This document shows, piece by piece, positions 57,570 through 64,000 of a DNA stretch of 64,000 nucleotides (positions within the stretch are counted from its first letter, which is position 1; every line of letters starts with the position of its first letter). The notes beneath the pieces are model-generated. The model saw only the letters and a list, made by a program, of their open reading frames with translations. It had not been told where the DNA came from and ran no database searches. The stretch is from DASRJG01 sp964647625. Its GTDB lineage: Bacteria > Acidobacteriota > Polarisedimenticolia > Polarisedimenticolales > DASRJG01. The position numbers and the translations under genes are program-made. The DNA is taken from the NCBI GenBank assembly GCA_964647625.1, contig CAZYHZ010000001.1:1-64000 (forward strand). The letters are read 5' to 3'.

Positions 57570-57977
57570 ATGCAACAGGGAGCGCCCATGAAGAACACGC
57601 GGCTATTGATCGTCCTGTCTCTGATCTCGATCGTGCTCCTGACCTTGCACGTCACGGACGACATCGTGCGCGGCATCTCGCCGGCCGGGCCCGCGAACCT
57701 GTTCGGCGTCGCCATCTTCGTCGTCCTGCTCATCGGCCCACTACTGCTCGCCGAGCGGCGGTCGGGCACCGTCATCATGCTCGTCGGCGGACTGTTTGCG
57801 CTGGCGATGCCGGTCATGCACATGAGAGGGGCTCATTACCCCGAGTTCGCGGCGTCCCGCGGAGGCTTCTTCTTCGTGTGGACGCTCTTCGCGCTGGGAT
57901 GCACGGGGACCTCATCGGTCATCCTCGCGCTGCGCGCGCTCTTCAACGCGACACCACGAGGCGCAACCAAGCCCTGA
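57570..57977 (+). CDS. Small four-helix membrane protein
   Basis: The 135-residue protein has four hydrophobic segments (LLIVLSLISIVLLTLHV, LFGVAIFVVLLIGPLLLA, VIMLVGGLFALAMPVMHM, FFFVWTLFALGCTGTSSVILALRAL). The His and Asp in LHVTDDIVRGI and HMRGAHYPEF are unusual for a simple anchor. A GGAG lies before the ATG at 57570, and a second ATG at 57588 also has GGGAG upstream. It is divergent from the VOC gene. The end lies 1 nt from the convergent cupin gene. Function unknown. Confidence 0.68.
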   Translation: MQQGAPMKNTRLLIVLSLISIVLLTLHVTDDIVRGISPAGPANLFGVAIFVVLLIGPLLLAERRSGTVIMLVGGLFALAMPVMHMRGAHYPEFAASRGGFFFVWTLFALGCTGTSSVILALRALFNATPRGATKP

Positions 57978-57978
57978 C

Positions 57979-58356
57979 TCAGTCCCCCGTCGGAACGATC
58001 GATGCGTTCTCGACCATCAGGATGACCGCGCGCTCCGGGGCCCGTGTTCGATGGACCACGCCCTTCGGGATGACGTAGCCCTCCTGCGGCCGGAGGTCGA
58101 TCGACTTTCCTTCGAGATCGATGATGAAGTGCCCCTCGAGGACGAAGAAGAACTCGTCGTCGTTGTCGTGCTTGTGCCAGTGATACTCGCCCTGCATCAC
58201 GCCCAGGCGAACGACCGAGCCGTTCACCTTGCAGAGCGTCTGGTTGTACCACTGGTCCTTGACGGCTCCAACCAGCGCCGGCACGTCGACTTTGGTCAGC
58301 ACGGGAAACTTGATGTCGAGATGTGTTGCGTAGGGGTAGTCGGGCTTGGTGCTCAC
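57979..58356 (-). CDS. Cupin-domain protein
   Basis: The 125-residue protein has a cupin beta-barrel: motif 1 is GEYHWHKHDNDDEFFFVLEGH, with metal-ligand His residues and Glu, and motif 2 is YVIPKGVVHRTRAPERAVILMVEN. GTG start, overlapping the VOC stop (GTGA). It is the last gene of a four-gene operon that also holds VOC, DUF2071 and an exported protein. It may be an isomerase, dioxygenase or binding protein. Confidence 0.83.
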   Translation of the reverse strand: MSTKPDYPYATHLDIKFPVLTKVDVPALVGAVKDQWYNQTLCKVNGSVVRLGVMQGEYHWHKHDNDDEFFFVLEGHFIIDLEGKSIDLRPQEGYVIPKGVVHRTRAPERAVILMVENASIVPTGD

Positions 58357-58781
58357 TGGACTCCTCCGCTGGACTCGTCGGGGTCGTAGCCTAGCGTTTC
58401 TCGAAGGTTCCTGTACGCCTTGATCTCGATGACATTGTGGCTTGGATCGCTGAGATACATCTTCGCTTGCTCGTCGGCCGTGCCGGCGTTCAGGATCGCC
58501 GGCTCGGACAGAAACGTCCGGCCCTTCGTTCGGATCGAGCCAGCAAGCGCCTCCCACTCGCCCCAGGAGAGCACCACCCCGAAGTGCCTCTTCCCTTGCC
58601 GTTCCGGCGGAGCAACCTCCGATGGCCTCAGTTGAAGCGTGATCTGGTGGCCCCAGAGAAGGACGTCGAGCCACTCCGGTGTTTGCCGGCCGACCCTCGC
58701 GCCGAGAACGTCGGTGTAGAACCGCCGCGCCGCGTCGAGGTCGGCGACCGGAATTGAAAGATGAAAAATGTGCCGGGTCAT
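58353..58781 (-). CDS. VOC family protein
   Basis: The 142-residue protein is a VOC domain with IFHLSIPVADLDAARRFYTDVLGARVG, LLWGHQITLQLRPSE, HFGVVLSWGEWEALAGSI and KMYLSDPSHNVIEIKAYRN. The His pair and Glu (HLSIPV, HFGVV, NVIEIK) resemble metal ligands. The start ATG overlaps the DUF2071 stop (ATGA) and the stop overlaps the cupin GTG. Substrate unknown. Confidence 0.85.
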   Translation of the reverse strand: MTRHIFHLSIPVADLDAARRFYTDVLGARVGRQTPEWLDVLLWGHQITLQLRPSEVAPPERQGKRHFGVVLSWGEWEALAGSIRTKGRTFLSEPAILNAGTADEQAKMYLSDPSHNVIEIKAYRNLRETLGYDPDESSGGVQ

Positions 58782-59500
58782 CGTGTCCGCGCGGAACCGT
58801 TCAGGTTGACGCCCCGGTGCACGACGACCTCCGAGCCCTCCGCCAAGAAGGACGACGAAGGCCTCGCCGTCAACGCCGGGGAGAATTCGTCTCCATAGAG
58901 TGCACGTACGTCGCAACTCAACTCGACCTCCTGCCCTCGCCACACGCGCCACCGTGGATGCTCCACGCGGTATTCGACCGTGGAGCCGTCGCGCTGGGTG
59001 ACGTATCCCCAGTAGTGCTCCGTGATGAAGCTCTCCTCCGACTCCGGCGACGGCAGGTAACTCTCGCCGCCGATCGACACGCGCATGCTTTGGTCTCGCC
59101 CGCCGTACGTCCACGCGTACCGAACCTGCTCGCCGGTGTCCTCAAACGACATCGGTACCGCCTTGTAGCTCTCGTTGTAGACCGCGTTCGCGACCCACGC
59201 GATCGCCCGGCGCGGCACGAGCTCCTTGACGAACACGACTCCGCGTCGCACCTCGTCGTTCACGACGCGGCGCACGTAGTATCGAAGGTTCACCTCGAGG
59301 AAGTCCCTGTGAAAAGGGATCGCAACGCCGAGGACCCGCGTATCGACGAACCGGAAGCCGACCATGCTCACGAAGCACCGCCCGTTCCACGCGTCGAGCT
59401 CAGTGCCGCGAGGCACGCGCGGACGCAGGACGCTCGGGTCGATCTCGTAGTTGATCATCGCGAGGCGCAGCCACCTCGCCGTCAGAAATCGTCCCGTCAC
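58778..59500 (-). CDS. DUF2071 / YqjF-like protein
   Basis: The 240-residue protein matches DUF2071 (acetoacetate-decarboxylase-like fold). RFLTARWLRLAMINYEIDP, LRPRVPRGTELDAWNGRCFVSMVGFRF, FLEVNLRYYVRR and the later RRGVVFVKELVPR are family marks. The GTG start overlaps the exported protein gene (GTGA), which rules out the longer in-frame reading. Function of the family is unknown. Confidence 0.85.
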   Translation of the reverse strand: MTGRFLTARWLRLAMINYEIDPSVLRPRVPRGTELDAWNGRCFVSMVGFRFVDTRVLGVAIPFHRDFLEVNLRYYVRRVVNDEVRRGVVFVKELVPRRAIAWVANAVYNESYKAVPMSFEDTGEQVRYAWTYGGRDQSMRVSIGGESYLPSPESEESFITEHYWGYVTQRDGSTVEYRVEHPRWRVWRGQEVELSCDVRALYGDEFSPALTARPSSSFLAEGSEVVVHRGVNLNGSARTR

Positions 59501-59955
59501 CGGCCGGTCGTCGTCTCCGTCGCCTGTTGTTGCAGCTGGTGCTCCGTGCCGGGCTCCGTCTTCTGGAAGGCCATGTAGATTGCGAAGCCGTCGTGCGGCG
59601 GCCTGATGAACCCATCCGCCATCAACCGGTCGGCGACGCACTTCATCCCGTCGTCTTCCGGGCTGACGAGCGCATCCGTCGGATAACCGTTGTCGCCGAT
59701 TCTGAGGGCGATCACGAACGAATCGTGCGGCGCCGAGCGCACTGCCGCGGCGCGGCACGCATCTTGGGCCGCATCGAACGCCAACATCCAAGGATTCGTG
59801 AAGAACTGCTTCACGTAGGCTTGACCTTCCGGCGTCTTGGCATCCGCCACGAATTGCTGCTTCAGCGCATCGAGGGTCACGGGCTCGCGAGTGAAGCCCG
59901 GAAGCGCAGCCGCAACGGCGACGAATACGAAAGCGAACACTAGCTGTCGGCGCAT
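59497..59955 (-). CDS. Small exported protein
   Basis: The 152-residue protein has an N-terminal signal (LVFAFVFVAVAAALPGFT) and a mature part with two Cys pairs (AAQDACRAAAV, GMKCVADRL) and PHDSFVIALRIGDNGYPTDALVSPEDDGMKC. The latter resembles the strand of TonB C-terminal-like or energy-transducer proteins, which is weak evidence. AAGGAGG precedes the ATG. It is the first gene of the four-gene operon ending with the cupin. Confidence 0.62.
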   Translation of the reverse strand: MRRQLVFAFVFVAVAAALPGFTREPVTLDALKQQFVADAKTPEGQAYVKQFFTNPWMLAFDAAQDACRAAAVRSAPHDSFVIALRIGDNGYPTDALVSPEDDGMKCVADRLMADGFIRPPHDGFAIYMAFQKTEPGTEHQLQQQATETTTGR

Positions 59956-60045
59956 GGCGACCTCCTTGGCGTTGGTCTGGCTAACAGTGAGCGTAACCCA
60001 CGGGCTACGCCATGTCACGCCGCGAACGCTTCGGCTTAGCGCTCT

Positions 60046-60288
60046 TCAAGGTCTTGCGCGGCGTACGAACAGCCATGCGGCCAGCAAAACGGCGGGCGGG
60101 ACAAGCGCCAGTGCAAGCACACGCCAGCCGGAGAAAGTTACCGCGGCCGGTCCGTTACCGTTCGATTCGCGTTGAATCCAGAGCAGGTCACGAAACAACT
60201 GCCAGCCACAATAGACGGTGACGACGATCAGCCAACACCCGGATATCGAGGCGACGCGACCGAGTGACCACGTGCGAAACGGCGTCAT
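60046..60288 (-). CDS. Small membrane protein
   Basis: The 80-residue protein has two hydrophobic segments (ISGCWLIVVTVYCGWQLF and VLALALVPPAVLLAAWLFV). The end is basic (RRARP). The Shine-Dalgarno is weak. It lies 64 nt downstream of a larger membrane protein gene on the same strand. No family was recognised. Confidence 0.55.
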   Translation of the reverse strand: MTPFRTWSLGRVASISGCWLIVVTVYCGWQLFRDLLWIQRESNGNGPAAVTFSGWRVLALALVPPAVLLAAWLFVRRARP

Positions 60289-60352
60289 GGCGACTCGGCC
60301 TCATGCCTGTGCGACGCCGGGCGGCTGAACGCCGTTCTTGCGGAACGCTGGG

Positions 60353-60901
60353 TCATTTTAGATTCGTGAGCAGCGCGGCCCCGAGGATCGTAATCAACGC
60401 GCATACTCCGGTAGCGATTGTCGCAACAATTACCAGCGCTTCCTGGGCCGAGCGATAGTCCGTGCCCGCATGGCCCAGGGCCTCGCGATCGAACGTCTGG
60501 CGAACCATCGGGATGCGATAAAGGGCGAAGTTGACGAACACCATGGCCCAGCCCAGAGAGGGAAGACTTGCGGGCATGGCGAGCAAGAAACTGGGAACAA
60601 AAATTCGCAGCGGGAGGCCATCCGGCCAGAAGCACGATCGAAGTCCAGCATGATTCGGATGCATGAGCACGTGAAGGCCCCACGCCAAGTTGAACCCACC
60701 CCACCAGAGCGCCGCCCACACGGGAATGATGAGCAGCGGTAAGAGAAGGTTCAAGGGACTCTTTCGGCGTTGTGCCCGGGCGCGAGCGGATTCGATGAAG
60801 GTCCCCGAACGAAGCTCTCCCAAGGTGCGCCGCAGCCGCGACATGCCTTGCCCGAGAACGGATTTCATCGTCTTTTCGGCAAGCTCCGTAACGGAAGGCA
60901 T
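60353..60901 (-). CDS. Membrane protein of unknown function
   Basis: The 182-residue protein begins with an amphipathic, basic segment (LGQGMSRLRRTLGELRSG). Four hydrophobic segments follow (PLNLLLPLLIIPVWAALWWG, IFVPSFLLAMPASLP, LGWAMVFVNFALYRI, ALVIVATIATGVCALITIL). No motif suggests a function. It is in a run of small minus-strand genes spaced by 17-65 nt. The Shine-Dalgarno is weak, so the start is uncertain. Confidence 0.58.
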   Translation of the reverse strand: MPSVTELAEKTMKSVLGQGMSRLRRTLGELRSGTFIESARARAQRRKSPLNLLLPLLIIPVWAALWWGGFNLAWGLHVLMHPNHAGLRSCFWPDGLPLRIFVPSFLLAMPASLPSLGWAMVFVNFALYRIPMVRQTFDREALGHAGTDYRSAQEALVIVATIATGVCALITILGAALLTNLK

Positions 60902-60958
60902 ATCGCGAGGGTCGCACGGATCGGCGCGAGCGCGCAGTCGTTAGACCTCATGGTTATT

Positions 60959-61372
60959 TCAATCAGGGAACTCGTGGCCGCAGACTTCGCCTTCAACCGT
61001 TGAAAGCATTGCTTTCAGCTCGACAGTTCGCTTGTTCGTCAATGTCGCTTTCGCATTGGCAAAACACATTGGAAACACTGAGCCGTATTGACCCTGTTTG
61101 TCGTCGGACGGCCACATCGCGTGGAGTTGTGCGTCTCGGTACGCCGTCCAAGCGGACTGCGCCTTGTCGAGGACGGCGATGGCCTCTGGCTTGCCCGAGG
61201 CTCGAGCCCGCAACTGGCTGAGCACTCTTGTCATTTCCCGTTCTGCGGACTCGAGAGAATGCCCGGCCTCAACATCCAGGTCGAATTGGGTTTCCGGCTG
61301 CTTCCGTGCCGGGCCATGACCGCCTGCTAGGAGTATGACGCCGGCGCACAATAGACACTCGATTGTTCTCAT
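60959..61372 (-). CDS. Exported LprI-like (DUF1311) protein
   Basis: The 137-residue protein has a signal or lipoprotein-like N-terminus (MRTIECLLCAGVILLAGG). The DUF1311 core has SAEREMTRVLSQLRARASG, VLDKAQSAWTAYRDAQLHAMWP, and FPMCFANAKATLTNKRTVEL. The W-x-x-Y-R-D-A and the trailing R-x-x-E-L are hallmarks of lysozyme-inhibitor LprI-like proteins. The ATG at 61372 is chosen as start because the signal begins there; upstream in-frame residues are not signal-like. Inhibition of lysozyme is a family feature only. Confidence 0.75.
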   Translation of the reverse strand: MRTIECLLCAGVILLAGGHGPARKQPETQFDLDVEAGHSLESAEREMTRVLSQLRARASGKPEAIAVLDKAQSAWTAYRDAQLHAMWPSDDKQGQYGSVFPMCFANAKATLTNKRTVELKAMLSTVEGEVCGHEFPD

Positions 61373-61427
61373 GCGGTTGAGCACCGATTCCACCGCGGAG
61401 GCCACACGGCGGCAGAAGGCGCCGCCC

Positions 61428-61772
61428 TCATTGCGCGATCCCACCGCTCGCCTCCGCCGGCCGCGGCTCCAATGCTTGCCCGTCGAAATCAACGATCAGG
61501 CCGCCGGTGAACCGAACGACGAAGTTGAACGCGGCGGCAGTCACCAAACCCGATATCCATCCCACGGCCAAACCCATGATCGGGTAGACGAACAGCATGA
61601 TGACGACCATTCCGACTCCCAGCGCATTCGACTGGTCCCCCGGCGCGAACAACGCGAACAGCAACATGAACGGCGCGAAGATCAATGCGAAGACCGACGT
61701 CATGATCCCGTAGACCACGGCCCCGATATTCGCCGCGCGCATCGGCTCGACTCGCTTGAGTTCGAAACGCAT
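61428..61772 (-). CDS. Small membrane protein
   Basis: The 114-residue protein has two or three hydrophobic segments (AANIGAVVYGIMTSVFALIF with LLFALFAPGDQS, and GVGMVVIMLFVYPIMGLAVGWISGLVTAAAFNFVVRF). GGAGGGGG 8 nt before the ATG supports the start. It resembles DUF3566-type membrane proteins in layout, but I am not certain. It lies in the run of small minus-strand genes. Confidence 0.62.
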   Translation of the reverse strand: MRFELKRVEPMRAANIGAVVYGIMTSVFALIFAPFMLLFALFAPGDQSNALGVGMVVIMLFVYPIMGLAVGWISGLVTAAAFNFVVRFTGGLIVDFDGQALEPRPAEASGGIAQ

Positions 61773-61820
61773 GCTCGTTCCCCCTCCCTCGGCTCCGTGC
61801 GTCGAGTGCTTTTCGTCCGA

Positions 61821-62144
61821 TCACTGTGGCGGCTGACGCAACATCACGCCGCAAGCTGGACAGTAATTCTCATTGCGCGTTCTCATCCGCGTCTGAATCC
61901 AAACCTGACAACCCGGGCAACGCGACGAGCGGTTTGCGATCCATGCAATTCCAAAGAACAAAGGCATCCACAACGCCATCAGCGGCACAGGAGCAATCAA
62001 GTCAGAGAGCCACGCGTTGGTGCGCGGAATCATGATCACCGGCAAAGTGATCAGCAAGATGACGAACCAAAATTGTCCGTTGGACTGTTGCTTCGCCCAG
62101 CGGCTCTGAATCTCCGCTACCTGTTCCGGTGTGTACTGATTCAT
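61821..62144 (-). CDS. Membrane protein with C-terminal zinc ribbon
   Basis: The 107-residue protein has a helical basic N-terminus (QVAEIQSRWAKQQ) and two hydrophobic segments (FWFVILLITLPVIMIP and LMALWMPLFFGIAWIA). A zinc ribbon follows, with CPGCQVWIQ and YCPACGVML (C-x2-C pairs). The ribbon probably faces the cytoplasm. Function is unknown. GC content here is lower than in neighbouring genes. Confidence 0.66.
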   Translation of the reverse strand: MNQYTPEQVAEIQSRWAKQQSNGQFWFVILLITLPVIMIPRTNAWLSDLIAPVPLMALWMPLFFGIAWIANRSSRCPGCQVWIQTRMRTRNENYCPACGVMLRQPPQ

Positions 62145-62160
62145 CGCGGATGGATCGCGC

Positions 62161-62595
62161 TCAAACGCCGTTCGCTCGACCGCGCAGTGCGTAAACCACC
62201 GATACCGCTCCGATGACGATCGACATCGTGAGCGTCACCTGGAACACCTGGACGATCGCTTCCTGCCACGGCGCCGCCGTGAACCCCGCGCCCGCCAACG
62301 GCGTCAGCTTATTGGTTCCCCAGGCGGCCGCGAGCAGCGACGTGCCCCAGTTCGCGAACGTGCCGTAGAGGAAGGTGATCTTCGTCAGCTTTGCGTGAGC
62401 GGGAGTCTGTGTGAGGAGACCCCAAGCAAGGCCCAGCGCGATCAAGTAGAGCGCGTTCATCGCGCCGGTGACGTGGCCGTTGACCGCCATCCTCGTATTT
62501 CGAAACGCGGGTACGGCGAACCCGGTGAGCAGTGCCAACGTGAAGAGGACGAACCCCGCGCGGATGAGGCCGCGCTCCGGTTTCCAGGTCTCCAT
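62161..62595 (-). CDS. Hydroxylaminobenzene mutase-like membrane protein
   Basis: The 144-residue protein has four hydrophobic helices (GFVLFTLALLTGFAVPAF, MNALYLIALGLAWGLL, ITFLYGTFANWGTSLLAAA, VFQVTLTMSIVIGAVSVVYAL). The LLTGFAVPAFRNTRMAVNGH-like start and the N-x3-L-x2-LGLAW element fit the HAB mutase family, whose named member converts hydroxylaminobenzene to 2-aminophenol. GGAGG precedes the ATG. The true substrate is uncertain. Confidence 0.72.
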   Translation of the reverse strand: METWKPERGLIRAGFVLFTLALLTGFAVPAFRNTRMAVNGHVTGAMNALYLIALGLAWGLLTQTPAHAKLTKITFLYGTFANWGTSLLAAAWGTNKLTPLAGAGFTAAPWQEAIVQVFQVTLTMSIVIGAVSVVYALRGRANGV

Positions 62596-62621
62596 GTTTC
62601 CTCCTGAGTCGGGTCGTGCGT

Positions 62622-63005
62622 TCACGGCCGCTTCTCTTCCATGAGCCCCACGAGATTTCCGTCCGGGTCGCGCAGGAAGCCGATCCATAGCTCGTGATCG
62701 GGCATCTTCGCAGTGAGCTGCGGGGGCCGTTCCTCCGTGGCCCCTCGAGCAACCAGCGCGGCCTGGGTGGTCACGATCTGCGTGACCGCAAAGTAAAGGA
62801 TGGAGTTGTGCCCGACGCTGCCGGCACCTTGCGGGGTGGTGAGCATCAGGCGAACGCCGCCGGCGTTGAGAAACGCGAGATTGGGCCCCGCGCTGAACAA
62901 GAAATCCAGCCCGAGCACGTCGCGGTAGAAGCGCAGGGCCGCGTCCACGTTGCCGACGGTGACGGCGATCTGCCGGATCGCGGAAAGCTTCAAGTTGCTG
63001 CTCAT
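62622..63005 (-). CDS. VOC family protein
   Basis: The 127-residue VOC protein has LSAIRQIAVTVGNVDAALRFYRDVLGLDFL, LAFLNAGGVRLMLTTPQ, HNSILYFAVTQIVTTQAALVARGA and FLRDPDGNLVGLMEEKR. This resembles the lactoylglutathione lyase-like group. The ATG has no strong Shine-Dalgarno. It lies 26 nt upstream of the mutase-like gene and is divergent from the last gene of the window. Confidence 0.83.
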   Translation of the reverse strand: MSSNLKLSAIRQIAVTVGNVDAALRFYRDVLGLDFLFSAGPNLAFLNAGGVRLMLTTPQGAGSVGHNSILYFAVTQIVTTQAALVARGATEERPPQLTAKMPDHELWIGFLRDPDGNLVGLMEEKRP

Positions 63006-63150
63006 TGGCTCGTTTCTTTCGGCTGCCAATTGTGGACGAATCCTATCGAGAATCGGCCCGGAGAGTTGCCGCGTTCTAGGTATATTGGTCCTCCAGATGG
63101 TTCGATAACGCGTGCACCAACGAAAAACGCGGGATTCAAGGGAGATGATC

Positions 63151-64000
63151 ATGGACACCATCGGGGGCGCCAAGAGCAAAGGATTCTTCCTCTCTATGGC
63201 CACGGTCGTTCTGGTCCTGGCGGTTTTGACGCCGGGGGCCCGGGCGACGTATCCGCCCGACGGGTCGAAACCCAACGGCCCGGGGGCGTATCGCACTCCC
63301 GGGGATGGGATCTGCGTGATCGGCATCAAGGCCGACGGCACGATGCTCGTCGACTGGTCGATCACGAACTTCCGGGACTGCGCGTCGTACACGCGCTCGG
63401 CGAACGGCACGGTCAACCTCGTCGGCATGACCACCCAGGCGCAGTGCACGACCGGCAATGGCGTCGCGCCGAACGACGGGTACAAGCACGCCTGGTCGAC
63501 GAGCCTCTGCTACGACGTCGCGAACAGCCGCGGCATCTCCCGCATCGATCTCGACAACACCGACTCGATGTGTATCTCGAAAGGGGGCACGGTCGTCACG
63601 ACCGGCAAGTGCGTCGCGTACGGCTGGCTGTACCTGAACCGCAAGGCCGACGGCTCGCTCCCGGTGACGGGGACGGGGATCTCGACGACGCAAGGGCCCG
63701 TCAACCCGAGCGATGGGCTGGGCTTCTGCTACACGTCGGTCAATCTCACCGCCGCCGGCGCCGACGGGACGTACACCTCGACCGCGACCTGCCCGTCGCG
63801 TCACAACTCGTTCTCTCTGACACCGGCCGAATGGCCCGCCTGCCTGAGCACGCCCGACGGCTGTCAGACGCAGGCCTCGTACGACGCGGGCCTCGGGTGG
63901 AGCTTCACTTCCAGCCAGTGCCGCTACACCTACGGTGTCAAGGGAAAGACGACGGCAACGATCACCCGCGCAGACGGCACGACGATCGCGACGGGGACGG
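63151..64000 (+). CDS. Exported Cys-containing protein, cut by the window end
   Basis: The reading frame stays open to the end of the window (283 codons), so the gene is partial. It has a signal peptide ending near TPGARATYP. The mature part has several Cys (GICVIGIKADGTM, NFRDCASYT, QAQCTTGNG, SLCYDVANS, MCISKGG, TTGKCVAYGW). Some repeat spacing of W-x-x-Y/C suggests small Cys-stabilised units. AAGGGAG lies 6 nt before the ATG at 63151. A nearby ATG at 63145 is less likely. Function unknown. Confidence 0.68.
   Translation, partial: MDTIGGAKSKGFFLSMATVVLVLAVLTPGARATYPPDGSKPNGPGAYRTPGDGICVIGIKADGTMLVDWSITNFRDCASYTRSANGTVNLVGMTTQAQCTTGNGVAPNDGYKHAWSTSLCYDVANSRGISRIDLDNTDSMCISKGGTVVTTGKCVAYGWLYLNRKADGSLPVTGTGISTTQGPVNPSDGLGFCYTSVNLTAAGADGTYTSTATCPSRHNSFSLTPAEWPACLSTPDGCQTQASYDAGLGWSFTSSQCRYTYGVKGKTTATITRADGTTIATGT

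Noticed and set aside
60940..60946. GTTAGAC, a GTTRRRY-type integron attC core, within a run of small genes
   Set aside because: No matching second core or 2R/2L inner arms lies at a proper distance, and other gene gaps in the run have no attC-like symmetry. An integron cassette array is therefore not supported.
13604..63005. Five VOC proteins as one linked pathway
   Set aside because: They sit in five separate transcription contexts and differ in sequence. VOC proteins are abundant in soil-type genomes, so a common pathway is not supported.
1..64000. CRISPR array, insertion sequence, tRNA or rRNA gene
   Set aside because: No regularly spaced direct repeats, no transposase or integrase, and no cloverleaf or rRNA-like sequence was found on reading either strand.

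Overview
The window is about 64 kb of GC-rich, gene-dense DNA from a Gram-negative bacterium. No ribosomal RNA or tRNA gene is visible, so the lineage can only be inferred. Several things fit an Acidobacteriota-like organism: a Pkn-type kinase with a WD40-like tail next to an ECF sigma factor, FtsX/MacB permeases, a peptidase C45-like hydrolase fused to leucine-rich repeats, many exported proteins of unknown function, an OmpW-like porin, and a membrane multihaem cytochrome with an acidobacterial look. I hold that assignment at moderate confidence. No stretch longer than about 210 bases lacks a gene, and no phage, insertion sequence or CRISPR array was seen.

Layout. 1-8 kb: LytS/LytR-type two-component pair with a ParB-like gene, an exported protein, a STAS protein, and an adaptor plus two FtsX permeases with no ATPase. 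8-11.6 kb: a regulator/nucleotidyltransferase pair resembling a toxin-antitoxin module, an MpaB-type oxygenase with a palindromic operator, a CGNR regulator divergent from an exported protein, and a Tyr/Pro-rich exported protein. 11.6-23.4 kb: a long minus-strand block with a flavin oxidase/DUF1059/ECF sigma/anti-sigma operon, an AraC regulator, the kinase and its ECF sigma factor, and an eight-gene overlapping operon that includes the fluoride channel CrcB and a DUF190 partner. 23.5-25.3 kb: two translationally coupled exported proteins. 25.3-31.9 kb: trpE-D-C-B-A-aroF, preceded by a leader peptide with three consecutive Trp codons and an intrinsic terminator, which is a complete-looking ribosome-mediated attenuator. 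31.9-36.5 kb: a TetR repressor divergent from the C45/LRR protein across twin operators, ribA, a 53-residue membrane protein and an OmpW-like porin. 36.5-42 kb: a Dps/flavin disulfide oxidoreductase/VOC/peroxiredoxin-like operon and a cNMP-type thioredoxin-reductase-like protein with a UBP zinc finger. 42-49 kb: ergothioneine genes egtB-egtD, an osmolyte ABC transporter with a fused binding protein-permease, and a two-gene ABC exporter. 49-55 kb: a second nucleotidyltransferase module, an alpha/beta hydrolase, a multihaem NapC/NirT-like cytochrome and a large exported protein. 55-63 kb: small VOC, cupin, monooxygenase and membrane protein genes in short operons. The window ends inside an exported protein gene.

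How the genes work together. Most operons use ATGA, GTGA or TTGA stop-start overlaps, so translational coupling is the rule. At least eight first genes lack a Shine-Dalgarno sequence and instead have a -10-like box ending exactly 6 nt before the start codon. That is the spacing expected for leaderless transcripts, and I used it to choose some starts. The strongest regulatory observations are the trp attenuator, the promoter-operator ahead of the nucleotidyltransferase module at 49 kb, and the twin TGACCNNNGGTCA operators between tetR and the C45/LRR gene.
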